From positions 1 through 63,592 of the forward strand of contig JANPDL010000003.1 in NCBI GenBank assembly GCA_031431475.1: a stretch of DNA of 63,592 nt, in the 5' to 3' direction. Of this stretch, positions 9,910 to 18,891 are shown in pieces. The notes beneath the pieces were generated by a model. That model was given only the letters and a program-made list of their open reading frames with translations, was not told the origin of the DNA and searched no databases. The first letter of the stretch is position 1; every line of letters begins with the position of its first letter. The stretch is from JADCCX01 sp031431475. GTDB lineage: Bacteria > Pseudomonadota > Alphaproteobacteria > Rhizobiales > Beijerinckiaceae. The position numbers were made by a program, and so were the translations under genes.

Positions 9910-10800
9910 ATGGCATCCTCTTCGAAACAGCCCCGCATTCGCAAGGCGATTTTTCCCGTGGCTGGGCTTGGCACCCGCGTGCTGCCCGCCACAAAATCCA
10001 TTCCGAAGGAGATGCTGACGCTGGTTGACAAGCCCGTGCTGCAGGTCGTGATGGAAGAAGCGCGCGAGGCCGGAATCGAGCATTTCATCTTCGTCACCGG
10101 GCGCAACAAGCAGGTAATCGAAGACCATTTCGACATGGCTTACGAGCTGGAAGACTCGCTCCAGAAGCGCGGCAAGCTTGAAGCTCTGGCGCAGTTGCGC
10201 ACCGACCGACCCGCAGCAGGTGCCACCTCCTTCACCCGCCAGCAGGAACCGCTCGGCCTCGGTCACGCCGTGTGGTGCGCCCGCGAGCTTGTGGGCGACG
10301 AGCCCTTTGCCGTGCTGCTGCCGGACATGATCACCATCGGCAAAACGGGCTGCCTGAAGCAGTGCATGGACGTCTACAGGGCGGCGGGCGGTAATGTGAT
10401 AGCTGTCGAGGAAATCGACCCTGCACTCGCGCATCAATACGGCATCGTCGGAGTGGGCAAGGAGGTCTCTAAGCAGGGCTTCAAGATCACTGAGATGGTG
10501 GAGAAGCCGCCGCAGGGCACGGCTCCCTCCAACAAATACGTGACCGGTCGCTATATTCTCCAACCCGAAATCTTCAAGATTCTCGAAAAGGGCGAGCGCG
10601 GGGCTGGCGGTGAAATCCAACTCACCGACGGTATCGTCAAGTTGATGAAGAAGCAGGCCGTGCACGGCCTGAACTACAACGGCATCACCTACGATTGCGG
10701 CTCGAAGATCGGCTATCTGCAGGCGACGGTGGCTTACGCTCTGTCACGCAAGGATCTGGCGGATGCCGCGCGCAAGGAAATCACGGCGCTACTGGCGTGA
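9910..10800 (+). CDS. galU: UTP-glucose-1-phosphate uridylyltransferase
   Basis: This 296-residue nucleotidyltransferase forms UDP-glucose from UTP and glucose-1-phosphate. The family signature is clear: KAIFPVAGLGTRVLPATKS at the N-terminus with the substrate-binding Lys in PKEML, EQ-type binding strands, and the ending DCGSKIGYLQATVAYAL. It converges with the FlaA1/CapD-like gene with only six bases between stop codons. Its place beside galE suggests joint control of UDP-glucose supply. Confidence 0.96.
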   Translation: MASSSKQPRIRKAIFPVAGLGTRVLPATKSIPKEMLTLVDKPVLQVVMEEAREAGIEHFIFVTGRNKQVIEDHFDMAYELEDSLQKRGKLEALAQLRTDRPAAGATSFTRQQEPLGLGHAVWCARELVGDEPFAVLLPDMITIGKTGCLKQCMDVYRAAGGNVIAVEEIDPALAHQYGIVGVGKEVSKQGFKITEMVEKPPQGTAPSNKYVTGRYILQPEIFKILEKGERGAGGEIQLTDGIVKLMKKQAVHGLNYNGITYDCGSKIGYLQATVAYALSRKDLADAARKEITALLA

Positions 10801-10806
10801 GTAGGG

Positions 10807-12777
10807 TCAGGACTGCCCTGGCCGATAATCCGCAATCGCCGCCATCAGCACCGCATTCGCCTGCCCCACATCACCCGTCACCAGCGCCGCTTTCAATCCG
10901 TCAATCCACTCGCTGATCTTCTGCTGGTCCGCTGCATGGGTCTGCGCCGCCATCACACCGCTCAGACCTGTCTCGACCATCGGTTCGTCCTTGTCGAACA
11001 GGATCTCATTCAGGCGCTCGCCGGGCCGCACGCCGGTGTATCTGATCTCGATATCGCGCCCCGGTTCAAGGCCCGACAGGCGCACCAGACGCTCCGCCAG
11101 TTCCGCGATCTTCACGGGCTGCCCCATCTTGAGCACATAGACCGAGGGCAGCCCGTCGATCTTGGCCTTGCCTGAATCGCGCGATTGCCGCGCATGTGAT
11201 GCCGCCGTCAGCACAAGATCGCACGCTTCCCGCACAGTCATGAAATAGCGGATCATATCAGGATGCGTCACGGTCACCGGCCCACCATAGGCAATCTGCG
11301 CCTTGAATTTCGGCACGACGGAGCCATTGGAACCCAGCACATTGCCAAAGCGCACCGAGATCAGCCGTGTGCCGTTCTTCTCACGGTCCAGCGCCTCCGT
11401 CGCCATCTCGGCGAAGCGCTTGGTGGCCCCCAGCATCGAAACGGGCTGGATCGCCTTGTCCGTCGATATCATCACAAAAGTGGCGGCGCGTGCGACGATC
11501 GCGGCTTCCGCGACATGAATGCTGCCGAAGATGTTGGTCTTCACGCCCTCAGCCCAGTCCTGCTCCAGATAGGGCACGTGCTTGAGCGCAGCTGCATGGA
11601 ACACGATATCGGGCCTGAACGCGACGATCAGCTCGGTCAGCCGCTGCTTCTCGCGCACATCGGCTATACGGCCAGTGACAACGGTCTCGCCCTGCGCACG
11701 CTCCAGATCCTCGGTGATGCTGTGCAGCGCCAGTTCCGAATTCTCGATGATCAGGATGGCCAAAGCGCCGTAAGCCTGCAATCTGCGGCAGATTTCACCA
11801 CCGATGGAGCCACCGCCGCCAGTTACGACGCAGCGCTTGCCCTGCACGAAGCGTCCCACAAGGTCTTCATTCACATCGTGGCTGGGCCGCAGCAACAGAT
11901 CCTCGATATCCACGGGTGCCAGCATGCCCGGCGTAGCACCTTCCATCGACTGCATGCGGAGCACAGGAATGCCCAGACGACGCGCCTTGTCCAGCACCTT
12001 CTCGGGCTCAACATCCGGAGTCAGAGCCGCTGGCGTCATCACGATCCGACGGATCGGCGCGCCTTTCAGTTCGGCATTGCTGACTTCACTCGCGAGGTCA
12101 GCGAAATCTCCCCGCACCTTGATGCCGCGGATGACCTGCCCCTGGTCGATCTCGCGTGGCGAAAGGATCGCTACAGGCCGCATGTTCTTGACCGCGCCCG
12201 TTTCGATGCCGCGCAATAGCACCTCGACATCCGACGGACGACCAAGAATCAATGTTGGTGCGGCCTCTCTCCGGTCCGGGGAGGCTTTGGCGCGGCTGTC
12301 CTTCCAGGAGCGATACAAAATGCGCGGCCCGCCCAGCAGCGCCATCTGCACCACGAAATAGATCGCAATGGCCTGTCGCCCGAAGAAATAGCCGCCGTAC
12401 AGATTCTGCGCGAGCACGACATAATCGATCACCAGCATGGCCAGCGCCAGAACGGCGGACGCCTTGGCGATCCCCAGCAGATCGGGCAGCGAGGCAAAGC
12501 GCCATTTCGACTGATACAGCCGGAAAAACAGATACACACAGGCCGCAAACGCAATGAATGGCAGCGCCCAGCGCCAGTAACGCAGGCGATCCAGCAGATA
12601 TGGATCATCGAAGCGCAGGGTTAGGCTTACAATAAGCGCAGCAACCGTCATCGCCAGATCATGCAGGATGATCAGGCCCTTCTTGTAGTTTCGGCTGAGA
12701 AAACTGGGCTGCAAGATGATGCGGACTGACGCTGATGAAGGACGACGGGTCTTCGGCGGAAGCGGCCCGCTTGTCAA
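10807..12777 (-). CDS. FlaA1/CapD-like membrane nucleotide-sugar epimerase/dehydratase
   Basis: This 656-residue protein has four membrane helices in the first 150 residues, a first Rossmann-like (CoA-binding-type) region, and a C-terminal short-chain dehydrogenase domain with TGGGGSIGGEI and ISTDKAIQPVSMLGATK. This is the WbpM/CapD/PglF architecture, enzymes that make UDP-4-keto-6-deoxy sugars for surface polysaccharides. The family uses a Ser/Thr-Met-Lys arrangement instead of Ser-Tyr-Lys, and Met and Lys are both visible here. The start is uncertain: TTG at 12775-12777 has no strong ribosome-binding site, but no later start keeps the first helix. It follows glmM by 17 bases. Confidence 0.88.
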   Translation of the reverse strand: MTSGPLPPKTRRPSSASVRIILQPSFLSRNYKKGLIILHDLAMTVAALIVSLTLRFDDPYLLDRLRYWRWALPFIAFAACVYLFFRLYQSKWRFASLPDLLGIAKASAVLALAMLVIDYVVLAQNLYGGYFFGRQAIAIYFVVQMALLGGPRILYRSWKDSRAKASPDRREAAPTLILGRPSDVEVLLRGIETGAVKNMRPVAILSPREIDQGQVIRGIKVRGDFADLASEVSNAELKGAPIRRIVMTPAALTPDVEPEKVLDKARRLGIPVLRMQSMEGATPGMLAPVDIEDLLLRPSHDVNEDLVGRFVQGKRCVVTGGGGSIGGEICRRLQAYGALAILIIENSELALHSITEDLERAQGETVVTGRIADVREKQRLTELIVAFRPDIVFHAAALKHVPYLEQDWAEGVKTNIFGSIHVAEAAIVARAATFVMISTDKAIQPVSMLGATKRFAEMATEALDREKNGTRLISVRFGNVLGSNGSVVPKFKAQIAYGGPVTVTHPDMIRYFMTVREACDLVLTAASHARQSRDSGKAKIDGLPSVYVLKMGQPVKIAELAERLVRLSGLEPGRDIEIRYTGVRPGERLNEILFDKDEPMVETGLSGVMAAQTHAADQQKISEWIDGLKAALVTGDVGQANAVLMAAIADYRPGQS

Positions 12778-12794
12778 CGATACAGGATCAGCCG

Positions 12795-14138
12795 CTACGC
12801 CGCCGCCAGCGTGATGACATCCACCACATCATCCACCACGCGCTCCACCAGTTCCCGGTCATCGCCTTCCGCCATCACGCGAATGACGGGTTCGGTGCCG
12901 GACGGACGGATCACCAGACGACCCGTATTGCCCAAACGCTTGCGCGCATCCTCGATGGCAGTGACGACCTTGTCCTCGGCCAGCGGCTGGCCTTTGCGAT
13001 AGCGCACATTCTTGAGAATTTGCGGCAGCGGCTCGAAGCGGTGACAAACCTCTGAGACAGGCCGGTCCTCTTTCTTGACGCAGGCCAGAATCTGCAACGC
13101 CGCAATCAACCCGTCGCCCGTTGTGGAATAATCCGACAGGATGATATGGCCGGACTGTTCACCACCCACATTGAAGCCATGCTCGCGCATGTATTCGAGC
13201 ACGTAGCGGTCCCCCACCGCCGTGCGCGCCAGGCTCATGCCGAGCGATTGCAGATGCCGCTCGAGGCCAAGATTGGACATGATGGTGGCGACGATGCCGG
13301 GCTGCGTGAGCCGACCGTCTTCCTTCCAGCTTTCGGCCACCACGGCCATCAGCTGGTCACCATCGATCACCTGGCCCTTTTCATCAACGATCAGCACGCG
13401 GTCTGCGTCACCATCCAGCGCGATCCCAACATCGGCGCGCATCTCGCGCACCTTGCGGATCAGCGCATCCGGCGATGTGGAACCGACATTGCGGTTGATG
13501 TTGAAGCCATCCGGCTCGTTGCCGATGGTGATGACTTCCGCGCCCAGTTCCCAGAGCGCCTCGGGCGCCACCTTGTATCCGGCACCATTGGCGCAATCCA
13601 GCACGATGCGCATGCCATCGAGCGACATATTGCGCGGCAGGGTGCGTTTGGCGAACTCGATATAGCGCGCATGCACCGAGTCGACGCGCTTGGCGCGGCC
13701 CATATCAGGTGATTTGCACAGACGTGAGGTCAGGTCGCTGTCGAGCAAGGCCTCGATTTCCGCTTCGATCTCGTCGTTCAGCTTGTAGCCATCGGGCCCA
13801 AACAGCTTGATGCCGTTGTCCTCGTAAAGGTTATGCGAGGCCGAGATCATCACGCCGAGATCAGCGCGCATCGAGCGCGTCAGCATGGCGATGGCGGGCG
13901 TGGGCATGGGTCCAAGCACCAGCACATCCATGCCGACCGAGAGAAAGCCTGCGGTCAGCGCCGTCTCGATCATGTAGCCGGACAACCGCGTATCCTTGCC
14001 GATGACAACCCGGTGCCGGTGATCACCGCGCTGGAACACGATGCCCGTCGCCTGCCCCACCTTGAGGCCAAGCTCCGGCGTGATCACGCCATTCGCCCTG
14101 CCCCGGATACCATCCGTGCCAAAATACCGCCGCGCCAT
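12795..14138 (-). CDS. glmM: Phosphoglucosamine mutase
   Basis: This 447-residue enzyme converts glucosamine-6-phosphate to glucosamine-1-phosphate, on the path to UDP-GlcNAc for peptidoglycan and lipopolysaccharide. The N-terminus FGTDGIRGRAN is diagnostic, the phosphorylated Ser lies at about residue 101 in ISASHN, and the metal loop is DGDADR. The phosphate-binding loop near the end is IRPSGTEPVIRVM. In many relatives it follows ftsH, which is not present here. It is the first gene of a two-gene unit with the epimerase-dehydratase. Confidence 0.97.
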   Translation of the reverse strand: MARRYFGTDGIRGRANGVITPELGLKVGQATGIVFQRGDHRHRVVIGKDTRLSGYMIETALTAGFLSVGMDVLVLGPMPTPAIAMLTRSMRADLGVMISASHNLYEDNGIKLFGPDGYKLNDEIEAEIEALLDSDLTSRLCKSPDMGRAKRVDSVHARYIEFAKRTLPRNMSLDGMRIVLDCANGAGYKVAPEALWELGAEVITIGNEPDGFNINRNVGSTSPDALIRKVREMRADVGIALDGDADRVLIVDEKGQVIDGDQLMAVVAESWKEDGRLTQPGIVATIMSNLGLERHLQSLGMSLARTAVGDRYVLEYMREHGFNVGGEQSGHIILSDYSTTGDGLIAALQILACVKKEDRPVSEVCHRFEPLPQILKNVRYRKGQPLAEDKVVTAIEDARKRLGNTGRLVIRPSGTEPVIRVMAEGDDRELVERVVDDVVDVITLAAA

Positions 14139-14376
14139 TGTGGCCCCTTTGTCTTTTTGCCTCAGACTGAGGAGAAGGCGCTTATAACCCGGAATTCCGG
14201 GGATTTCCTAGGTTTTGTGCAAGGGATTGTTAACGATGGTTAATGGGGGTAATCAGTCGGCAACCGGTTGATCCGCACCGCTGACGCAGGACGATCCCGT
14301 TTCCGCGCGTCATGGCCGGGCTTGACGTCAGTCAGATGGCTTGTTCTGATAGGCCAGGAAGCCACAAAATAGGAAT

Positions 14377-14396
14377 AAGTTGACAGCTGTCAACTT
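14377..14396. promoter_or_regulatory. Perfect 20-bp palindrome, operator-like
   Basis: AAGTTGACAGCTGTCAACTT is its own reverse complement. It has the look of a dimeric regulator site, with TTGACA on both strands, but no regulator gene is adjacent and no target gene is certain; glmM starts 239 bases away. Confidence 0.4.
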
Positions 14397-14512
14397 TTGC
14401 GGGTGCGTCTGCCCCGAGAAACAGGAAAGAATCGCTCTGTCATCGAAATTGATGCTTTGTGTATCGTGTCACCATAATTTTTATCAATGATTTCAATGGC
14501 TTAGGATGGCGT

Positions 14513-14523
14513 TGTGGTAGCAG
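14513..14523 (+). repeat. 11-base direct repeat, left copy
   Basis: TGTGGTAGCAG occurs here and again at 15486-15496. The two copies bracket the AT-rich orphan gene next to tRNA-Leu, so they could be a target-site or attachment-site duplication; the shortness makes chance possible. Confidence 0.35.
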
Positions 14524-14565
14524 ATTCATCGACTATGGTAACAAAATGCCAGTTTCTTCAAATGG

Positions 14566-15420
14566 CTATCCCTTCAATTCCGGGAAATCGCTTTCTGATA
14601 GAGCATCTTGATTGCCGCGTTTCAGATATTCGATGCACCTATCCATTATTTTCCAAGCTCGATGGGTGATTTCTAGCTGAAGTTGGCCGTCTTCTTCGCC
14701 TCTGTCACCGTGGCGATGTTTCCTTGAAGCGTCTGTTATGAGTTGGATATATGCACGATCCAAATTGAGCTTACGTCGCATCTCTGACCATGCGAGAGTT
14801 TCTTTGGGGTTTGGAGCAATCGTGTTTCTTATCGCTTCAACACAGCGAGCAGCAGATATAGACGAATGGTTCAAATTCCCTAGGCCAAAAATCAAATCAC
14901 TAAAAGCAAATCGCAGATTCAAGTTCGGCAGAACGAGAGATAAAACTTCATTAAATTCATCGTCATTTTTAAATGACAAACAAAATTTTTCGACGCTACG
15001 TTCACTTAGAACAACTGGTCGCGCCTTACCATTTTCGACTATGCTGTCAATTATGAGCTGCAGATATATACCCTTTGAAAAAGCGTACAGATTGATTGCG
15101 GGGGTAACGATCTCATACGCTCGCGCCAAAATAAAGGCGGCGTGATTCTCAATTTCAGTGCAGAACTTACAATTTATAACAACATCGGAATTGTTGATCG
15201 AAAAATGATAGGTTGCCAAAAATCCTCGTGGATCATCAAAATTAACTTTTTGCTCTGGTAAGGAAACATTCCTAATTTCAGGCAAAATGCGGCCTCTGAG
15301 TTCAATAGCTCGATCTTTTTGCACACTGCCATCCAAAATGAACGCGGATTCTAAACATACCGGAATATGGATCAATTGGCGAACGTGCGGTTTCAACCCC
15401 TGAATAGAAGTAAGCTTCAA
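14566..15420 (-). CDS. Hypothetical protein, AT-rich, probably acquired
   Basis: I do not recognise this 284-residue protein. It has no signal peptide or membrane segment; the composition is mixed and the C-terminal third is helical and charged, with a SRKHRHGDRGEEDG stretch that loosely resembles the Arg...His signature of HEPN-type RNases, too weakly to call. A cluster with two Cys lies at INCKFCTEIE. Its base composition is far more AT-rich than the neighbours and its codon use differs. It sits downstream of the 3' end of tRNA-Leu, a usual place for integrated DNA, and between 11-base direct repeats. No integrase is present. Confidence 0.7.
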   Translation of the reverse strand: MKLTSIQGLKPHVRQLIHIPVCLESAFILDGSVQKDRAIELRGRILPEIRNVSLPEQKVNFDDPRGFLATYHFSINNSDVVINCKFCTEIENHAAFILARAYEIVTPAINLYAFSKGIYLQLIIDSIVENGKARPVVLSERSVEKFCLSFKNDDEFNEVLSLVLPNLNLRFAFSDLIFGLGNLNHSSISAARCVEAIRNTIAPNPKETLAWSEMRRKLNLDRAYIQLITDASRKHRHGDRGEEDGQLQLEITHRAWKIMDRCIEYLKRGNQDALSESDFPELKG

Positions 15421-15485
15421 AGCGCATCAATTGCCCCAACACCCTTGCCGCAGGAGCCCCAAACGAGATTACGGATGTGCTACCA

Positions 15486-15496
15486 TGTGGTAGCAG
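15486..15496 (+). repeat. 11-base direct repeat, right copy
   Basis: This is the second copy of TGTGGTAGCAG. It overlaps a small inverted repeat, GCTACC-ATGT-GGTAGC, and lies about 100 bases beyond the 3' end of tRNA-Leu. Confidence 0.35.
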
Positions 15497-15595
15497 TTTT
15501 TTGATCGCATTTGTGGTAAAATCAACTTACGCAAAAATAGCTAAAAACATGCCCCAACGCCCATTTTTCGCTGTTTTTAGGCACTTTCGTGGTTT

Positions 15596-15682
15596 TGGTG
15601 CGGACAGCGGGGGTCGAACCCGCATAGTGTTGCCACCGAGGGATTTTAAGTCCCTTGCGTCTACCAGTTTCGCCATGTCCGC
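15596..15682 (-). tRNA. tRNA-Leu (anticodon UAA)
   Basis: Read on the minus strand, the sequence starts GCGGACATGGCGAAACTGG, has the anticodon stem and loop GGGACTTAAAATCCC with anticodon TAA, a long variable arm typical of class II tRNAs, the T-loop GGTTCGACCCC, and ends GTCCGC followed by an encoded ACCA. The length, 87 bases with CCA, fits tRNA-Leu. Its 3' side faces the AT-rich orphan gene. Confidence 0.96.
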
Positions 15683-15738
15683 ACTGCGCTGACCGGGTTA
15701 GCGGGTCGCCGGGAAATCGGCAAGCGCCCAGCACTTCG

Positions 15739-16116
15739 TCACACCAGCGGCGCGAAGCACAGCCCCGCTATCGCCAGAAACACCAGCCATGCAAGATGCC
15801 GTCCCCGCCCGGCGATCAGCGTCATCGCCCCCATCACCAGAAAGGTCATGCCGATAACGCCCGCCACGAGGCGACCGGACGGCTCCAGCGGTGACCGCGC
15901 CAGCACGACAAGCACCAGGCCCATGCCGGTCCAGGCGACGGACGTGATATGCCATGCATACCGCACGAGGCGGCGCATGAAGCTGCGTGCCAGCGGCCCT
16001 TCGCGGTGCTCCAGCGCCAGCAGCGGGCCGATCAGCCTCTGTTCACCCAGCCACGAATGAACGGCACTGATACAAACCGCGAGAAGTCCTGCGACGAGCA
16101 ATGCGGGATGGGCCAT
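15739..16116 (-). CDS. Small membrane protein of unknown function
   Basis: This 125-residue protein has about four hydrophobic helices (near residues 3-20, 50-70, 80-100 and 106-122) with little else. A basic loop with RSFMRRLVRYAWH lies between helices one and two. I do not recognise a family with confidence. It follows the Aas-like ligase gene by three bases on the same strand, so both are probably co-transcribed; a role near membrane lipid metabolism is inference from context only. Confidence 0.75.
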   Translation of the reverse strand: MAHPALLVAGLLAVCISAVHSWLGEQRLIGPLLALEHREGPLARSFMRRLVRYAWHITSVAWTGMGLVLVVLARSPLEPSGRLVAGVIGMTFLVMGAMTLIAGRGRHLAWLVFLAIAGLCFAPLV

Positions 16117-16119
16117 TGA

Positions 16120-17697
16120 TTACAACAACGCCCGCTTGCTCGACGCCTCTTCCTGCGTCGCGGCATAATCGATCTTGCCCGAACCCAGCACCGGGATCTG
16201 CTCCAGCACGAGGATGGCGCGCGGCACCCACAGTTCCGGGAACCCCTGCGCCTTCGCATAGGCCGAAAGCGCTTGCCGGTCGGCATTGCCCTGTTCCGTC
16301 ACCAGCACGATCTGCTCGCCCTTGCGCGGATCAGGCAGAGACACCGCCACATGGTTCACGCCGGGCCACAAGTCCGCCACCATGGTCTCGATGGCCGCAA
16401 GCGACACCATCTCTCCGCCAAGCTTGGCGAAGCGCTTGGCGCGGCCCCGGATGGTGACGCAGCCGTCATCATCCATGGTGACGATATCGCCGGTGTCGTG
16501 CCAGCCATCGACGGGTGGCTGGATCACGCCGGGGTTGTCCGCCAGCATGTAGCCCTTCATCACATTGGGGCCCTGCACCACCAGCTTGCCGCCCTCGGTG
16601 ATGCCCTCCACCGGATCGAGCCGCCAGTTGATGCCGGGCAGCAGGCGACCCACGGTGCCGGTTTTCGCCATCTCAGGCGTGTTGCAGGCCAGAACAGGCG
16701 CGCATTCCGTGCAGCCGTAGCCTTCGAGGATGGTGGTTCCGAACGGGTCCCACAACCGCCGCGTCTCGTCCTTCACGCGCTCCGCCCCGGTAATGACGTA
16801 GCGCACGCTGGAGAGATCGTTCTTCTCGGCAGCGCGCGCGTAGCCCACCAGGAACGTATCGGTACCAAACAGCAGCGTCGCCTTCACCTTGCCGATGAGG
16901 CGAGGCACCTCGCGGTAGTGCAGCGGGCTGGGATAGAGCACCACCTTCATGCCGTGCAGCACACCGAGCATGAACCCGGCGGTCAGTCCGTAAGAATGGA
17001 ACATCGGAAGCGGGTTCATCACCACATCGGCGGGCGAGATGAAACTCGCGCCATGCGCCGCGATCTGGCGTGTGTTGGCGATAATGTTGCCATGGGTCAG
17101 CACCACGCCCTTGGGCTTGCCCTCGGAGCCTGAGGTGAACAGGATCACCGCCGGATCGTCGCGCGTCGTGCGATTGGCGAGCGAGCGCGCCCGAAGCTTG
17201 GCGTCGATCACGCCACGCACCTTGTCCAGAGTGCCGATATCCGCGCGGATATCGTCGAGCCAGACGATGCGCCGACCCTTGGCGAGTTCCGCCACCACAT
17301 CATCCAGCTTGGCATTCTCGATGAACTTGCGCGCCGTGATGATCGTCTTGATCTGCGCCGTCTCGCACGCTGATTTCAAATTTCTGAGGCCCACCGAAAA
17401 ATTCAACATCACCGGCACGCGATTCCGGAACATCAGGCCGAACAGGGTGACGGCCAGCCCATTCACATTGGGCAACAGCACACCGACATTCTCGCGCTCG
17501 GTCGTGCCCACGCAGACCTTGCGGCCCAGCACCATCGCGCCAAGGATCAGCCGATCATAGGGCAGCGCCGTGCGGTCCTGATCCTCGACGATCTCCTTGC
17601 CGCCGCCATAGCGATCGCGCGCATCCAGCAATGCCTGCGGGATTGACAGGTCAGCGGGCGGCACCTCGAAGGCGCTGAAGGCGGCGGTCTGGGTCAT
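16120..17697 (-). CDS. Aas-like acyl-CoA/acyl-ACP synthetase (AMP-forming)
   Basis: This 525-residue AMP-forming ligase has the nucleotide-binding loop LFTSGSEGKPKG, a GYGCTE motif, YMLADNPG, and a C-terminal DTGDIVTMDDDG segment with GRAKRFAKLGGEMVS. The pattern, especially VGVLLPNVNGLAVTLFG and the GSGKIDY ending, resembles the acyl-ACP synthetase half of Aas, which re-acylates lysophospholipids, here without the acyltransferase half. General acyl-CoA synthetase activity is the alternative. The ATG at 17695-17697 is preferred over an upstream in-frame TTG. The neighbouring desaturase supports a role in membrane lipid remodelling. Confidence 0.85.
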   Translation of the reverse strand: MTQTAAFSAFEVPPADLSIPQALLDARDRYGGGKEIVEDQDRTALPYDRLILGAMVLGRKVCVGTTERENVGVLLPNVNGLAVTLFGLMFRNRVPVMLNFSVGLRNLKSACETAQIKTIITARKFIENAKLDDVVAELAKGRRIVWLDDIRADIGTLDKVRGVIDAKLRARSLANRTTRDDPAVILFTSGSEGKPKGVVLTHGNIIANTRQIAAHGASFISPADVVMNPLPMFHSYGLTAGFMLGVLHGMKVVLYPSPLHYREVPRLIGKVKATLLFGTDTFLVGYARAAEKNDLSSVRYVITGAERVKDETRRLWDPFGTTILEGYGCTECAPVLACNTPEMAKTGTVGRLLPGINWRLDPVEGITEGGKLVVQGPNVMKGYMLADNPGVIQPPVDGWHDTGDIVTMDDDGCVTIRGRAKRFAKLGGEMVSLAAIETMVADLWPGVNHVAVSLPDPRKGEQIVLVTEQGNADRQALSAYAKAQGFPELWVPRAILVLEQIPVLGSGKIDYAATQEEASSKRALL

Positions 17698-17795
17698 TGT
17701 GGCCCTTGTTTGTGGAAGACGTTTCCTCAAGGGCAGAGTGAAAGGATTGATGGCCTGTGTCGAGAGGCGATTTCAGTCTCGACAATCCAGACAAA

Positions 17796-18878
17796 TCACG
17801 CCCCGACAGCGACCTCGCGGATTGACACCATGCGCTTCAGCTCTTCATCCCAGAAGCGGACACGCAGGCAAGCCAGACTCTCGATGAACCCGAAGCGGCG
17901 GATGCTGGCAAGTTCCGGGAAATCGCGCATCACCTTCTGCAACTTGTAATATGGGATACGGCTGTAAAGGTGGTGCACATGATGCACGCCGATGTTGGCG
18001 GTCAGCCAGCGGAAGGGCTGCGGCAGATCGTAGTGCGACGAGCCATAGAGCGCAGCCTCTTCCACGGTCCATTCATGGCTTTTGGCCCAGTAGCTGTCCT
18101 CGAACTGGTGCTGCACGTAGAACAGCCAGATACCAACAGCGCCGGTTATCACGCAGACCGGCATGTGCACCATCAGGAATTCCTTCCAGCCAACGAGCCA
18201 GATCATACTGCCCCACAGCACTGCAAGCGCCACATTGGTGCCCATCGCGCTGATCCAGAATTTGAGGCCGCCCTTCATGAAATCAAAGGGCAACCGCTGC
18301 TTCAGCATGAAAACATAAATCGGCCCAATGCCGAACATCACGGGGGGAAAACGATAGATCCGGTAAATTAGCCTCTGAAACGGCGTCATGGCGCGGTATT
18401 CCCGCACGGTCAGCGTATCGATATCGCCATGCCCGCGCCGATCCAGATTGCCAGAGCCGGCGTGGTGCTTGGCATGGCTGTGTCGCCAGACCTGATAAGG
18501 CGTCATCGTCAGCACGCCGATGGTGCGACCGACCCAGTCATTGGATTCGCGTCGCTCGAAGAACGAGCCATGCCCGCAATCATGCTGGATCAGGAAGAGC
18601 CGCACCAGAAACAGCGATGTGAGGACACAGAAAAACAGGGTGAGCCAGTAGCTCACTGAGAGCGAGACATAGGCCGCTCCCCAAAGCACCAGAAATGGCA
18701 CTGCCGTCAGCACGATCTCGATGATGCTTTGTCGTGCATCAGGCGTTCGATACGGAGCCAGTAGCTTGGTCCAGTCGCGGGCGACAGCTAACTTTTCGGT
18801 GGAAGGCGTATCGAGCACGGGGGGCGCTTTCGGTTGGGTTGCCTTGAATATATGGGGATCGTGATTCTGCCAAATCAC
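17796..18878 (-). CDS. Membrane fatty acid desaturase
   Basis: This 360-residue integral membrane desaturase carries the three histidine boxes of the di-iron family: HDCGHGS, HAKHH and, near the C-terminus, HHVHH. Four hydrophobic helices separate them. The spacing resembles acyl-lipid delta-12/omega-6 type enzymes, which add double bonds to acyl chains in the membrane. It is followed on the same strand by the Aas-like gene after about 100 bases and preceded by gpt. Temperature or membrane-stress control would be typical but no signal was identified. Confidence 0.92.
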   Translation of the reverse strand: MIWQNHDPHIFKATQPKAPPVLDTPSTEKLAVARDWTKLLAPYRTPDARQSIIEIVLTAVPFLVLWGAAYVSLSVSYWLTLFFCVLTSLFLVRLFLIQHDCGHGSFFERRESNDWVGRTIGVLTMTPYQVWRHSHAKHHAGSGNLDRRGHGDIDTLTVREYRAMTPFQRLIYRIYRFPPVMFGIGPIYVFMLKQRLPFDFMKGGLKFWISAMGTNVALAVLWGSMIWLVGWKEFLMVHMPVCVITGAVGIWLFYVQHQFEDSYWAKSHEWTVEEAALYGSSHYDLPQPFRWLTANIGVHHVHHLYSRIPYYKLQKVMRDFPELASIRRFGFIESLACLRVRFWDEELKRMVSIREVAVGA

Positions 18879-18891
18879 GCAATGGATATGT

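Larger units (their letters stand above)
14139..14565. other. Gene-free stretch between glmM and the AT-rich orphan
   Basis: These 427 bases hold no convincing gene. The first part is the glmM promoter side; base composition falls after about 14440. It contains a perfect 20-bp palindrome (listed separately) and one copy of an 11-base direct repeat at 14513-14523. Confidence 0.6.

Noticed and set aside
14139..15600. Intact genomic island with integrase at tRNA-Leu
   Set aside because: No integrase or recombinase frame is present and no copy of the tRNA 3' end was found on the far side, so only a small remnant or cargo insertion is supported.
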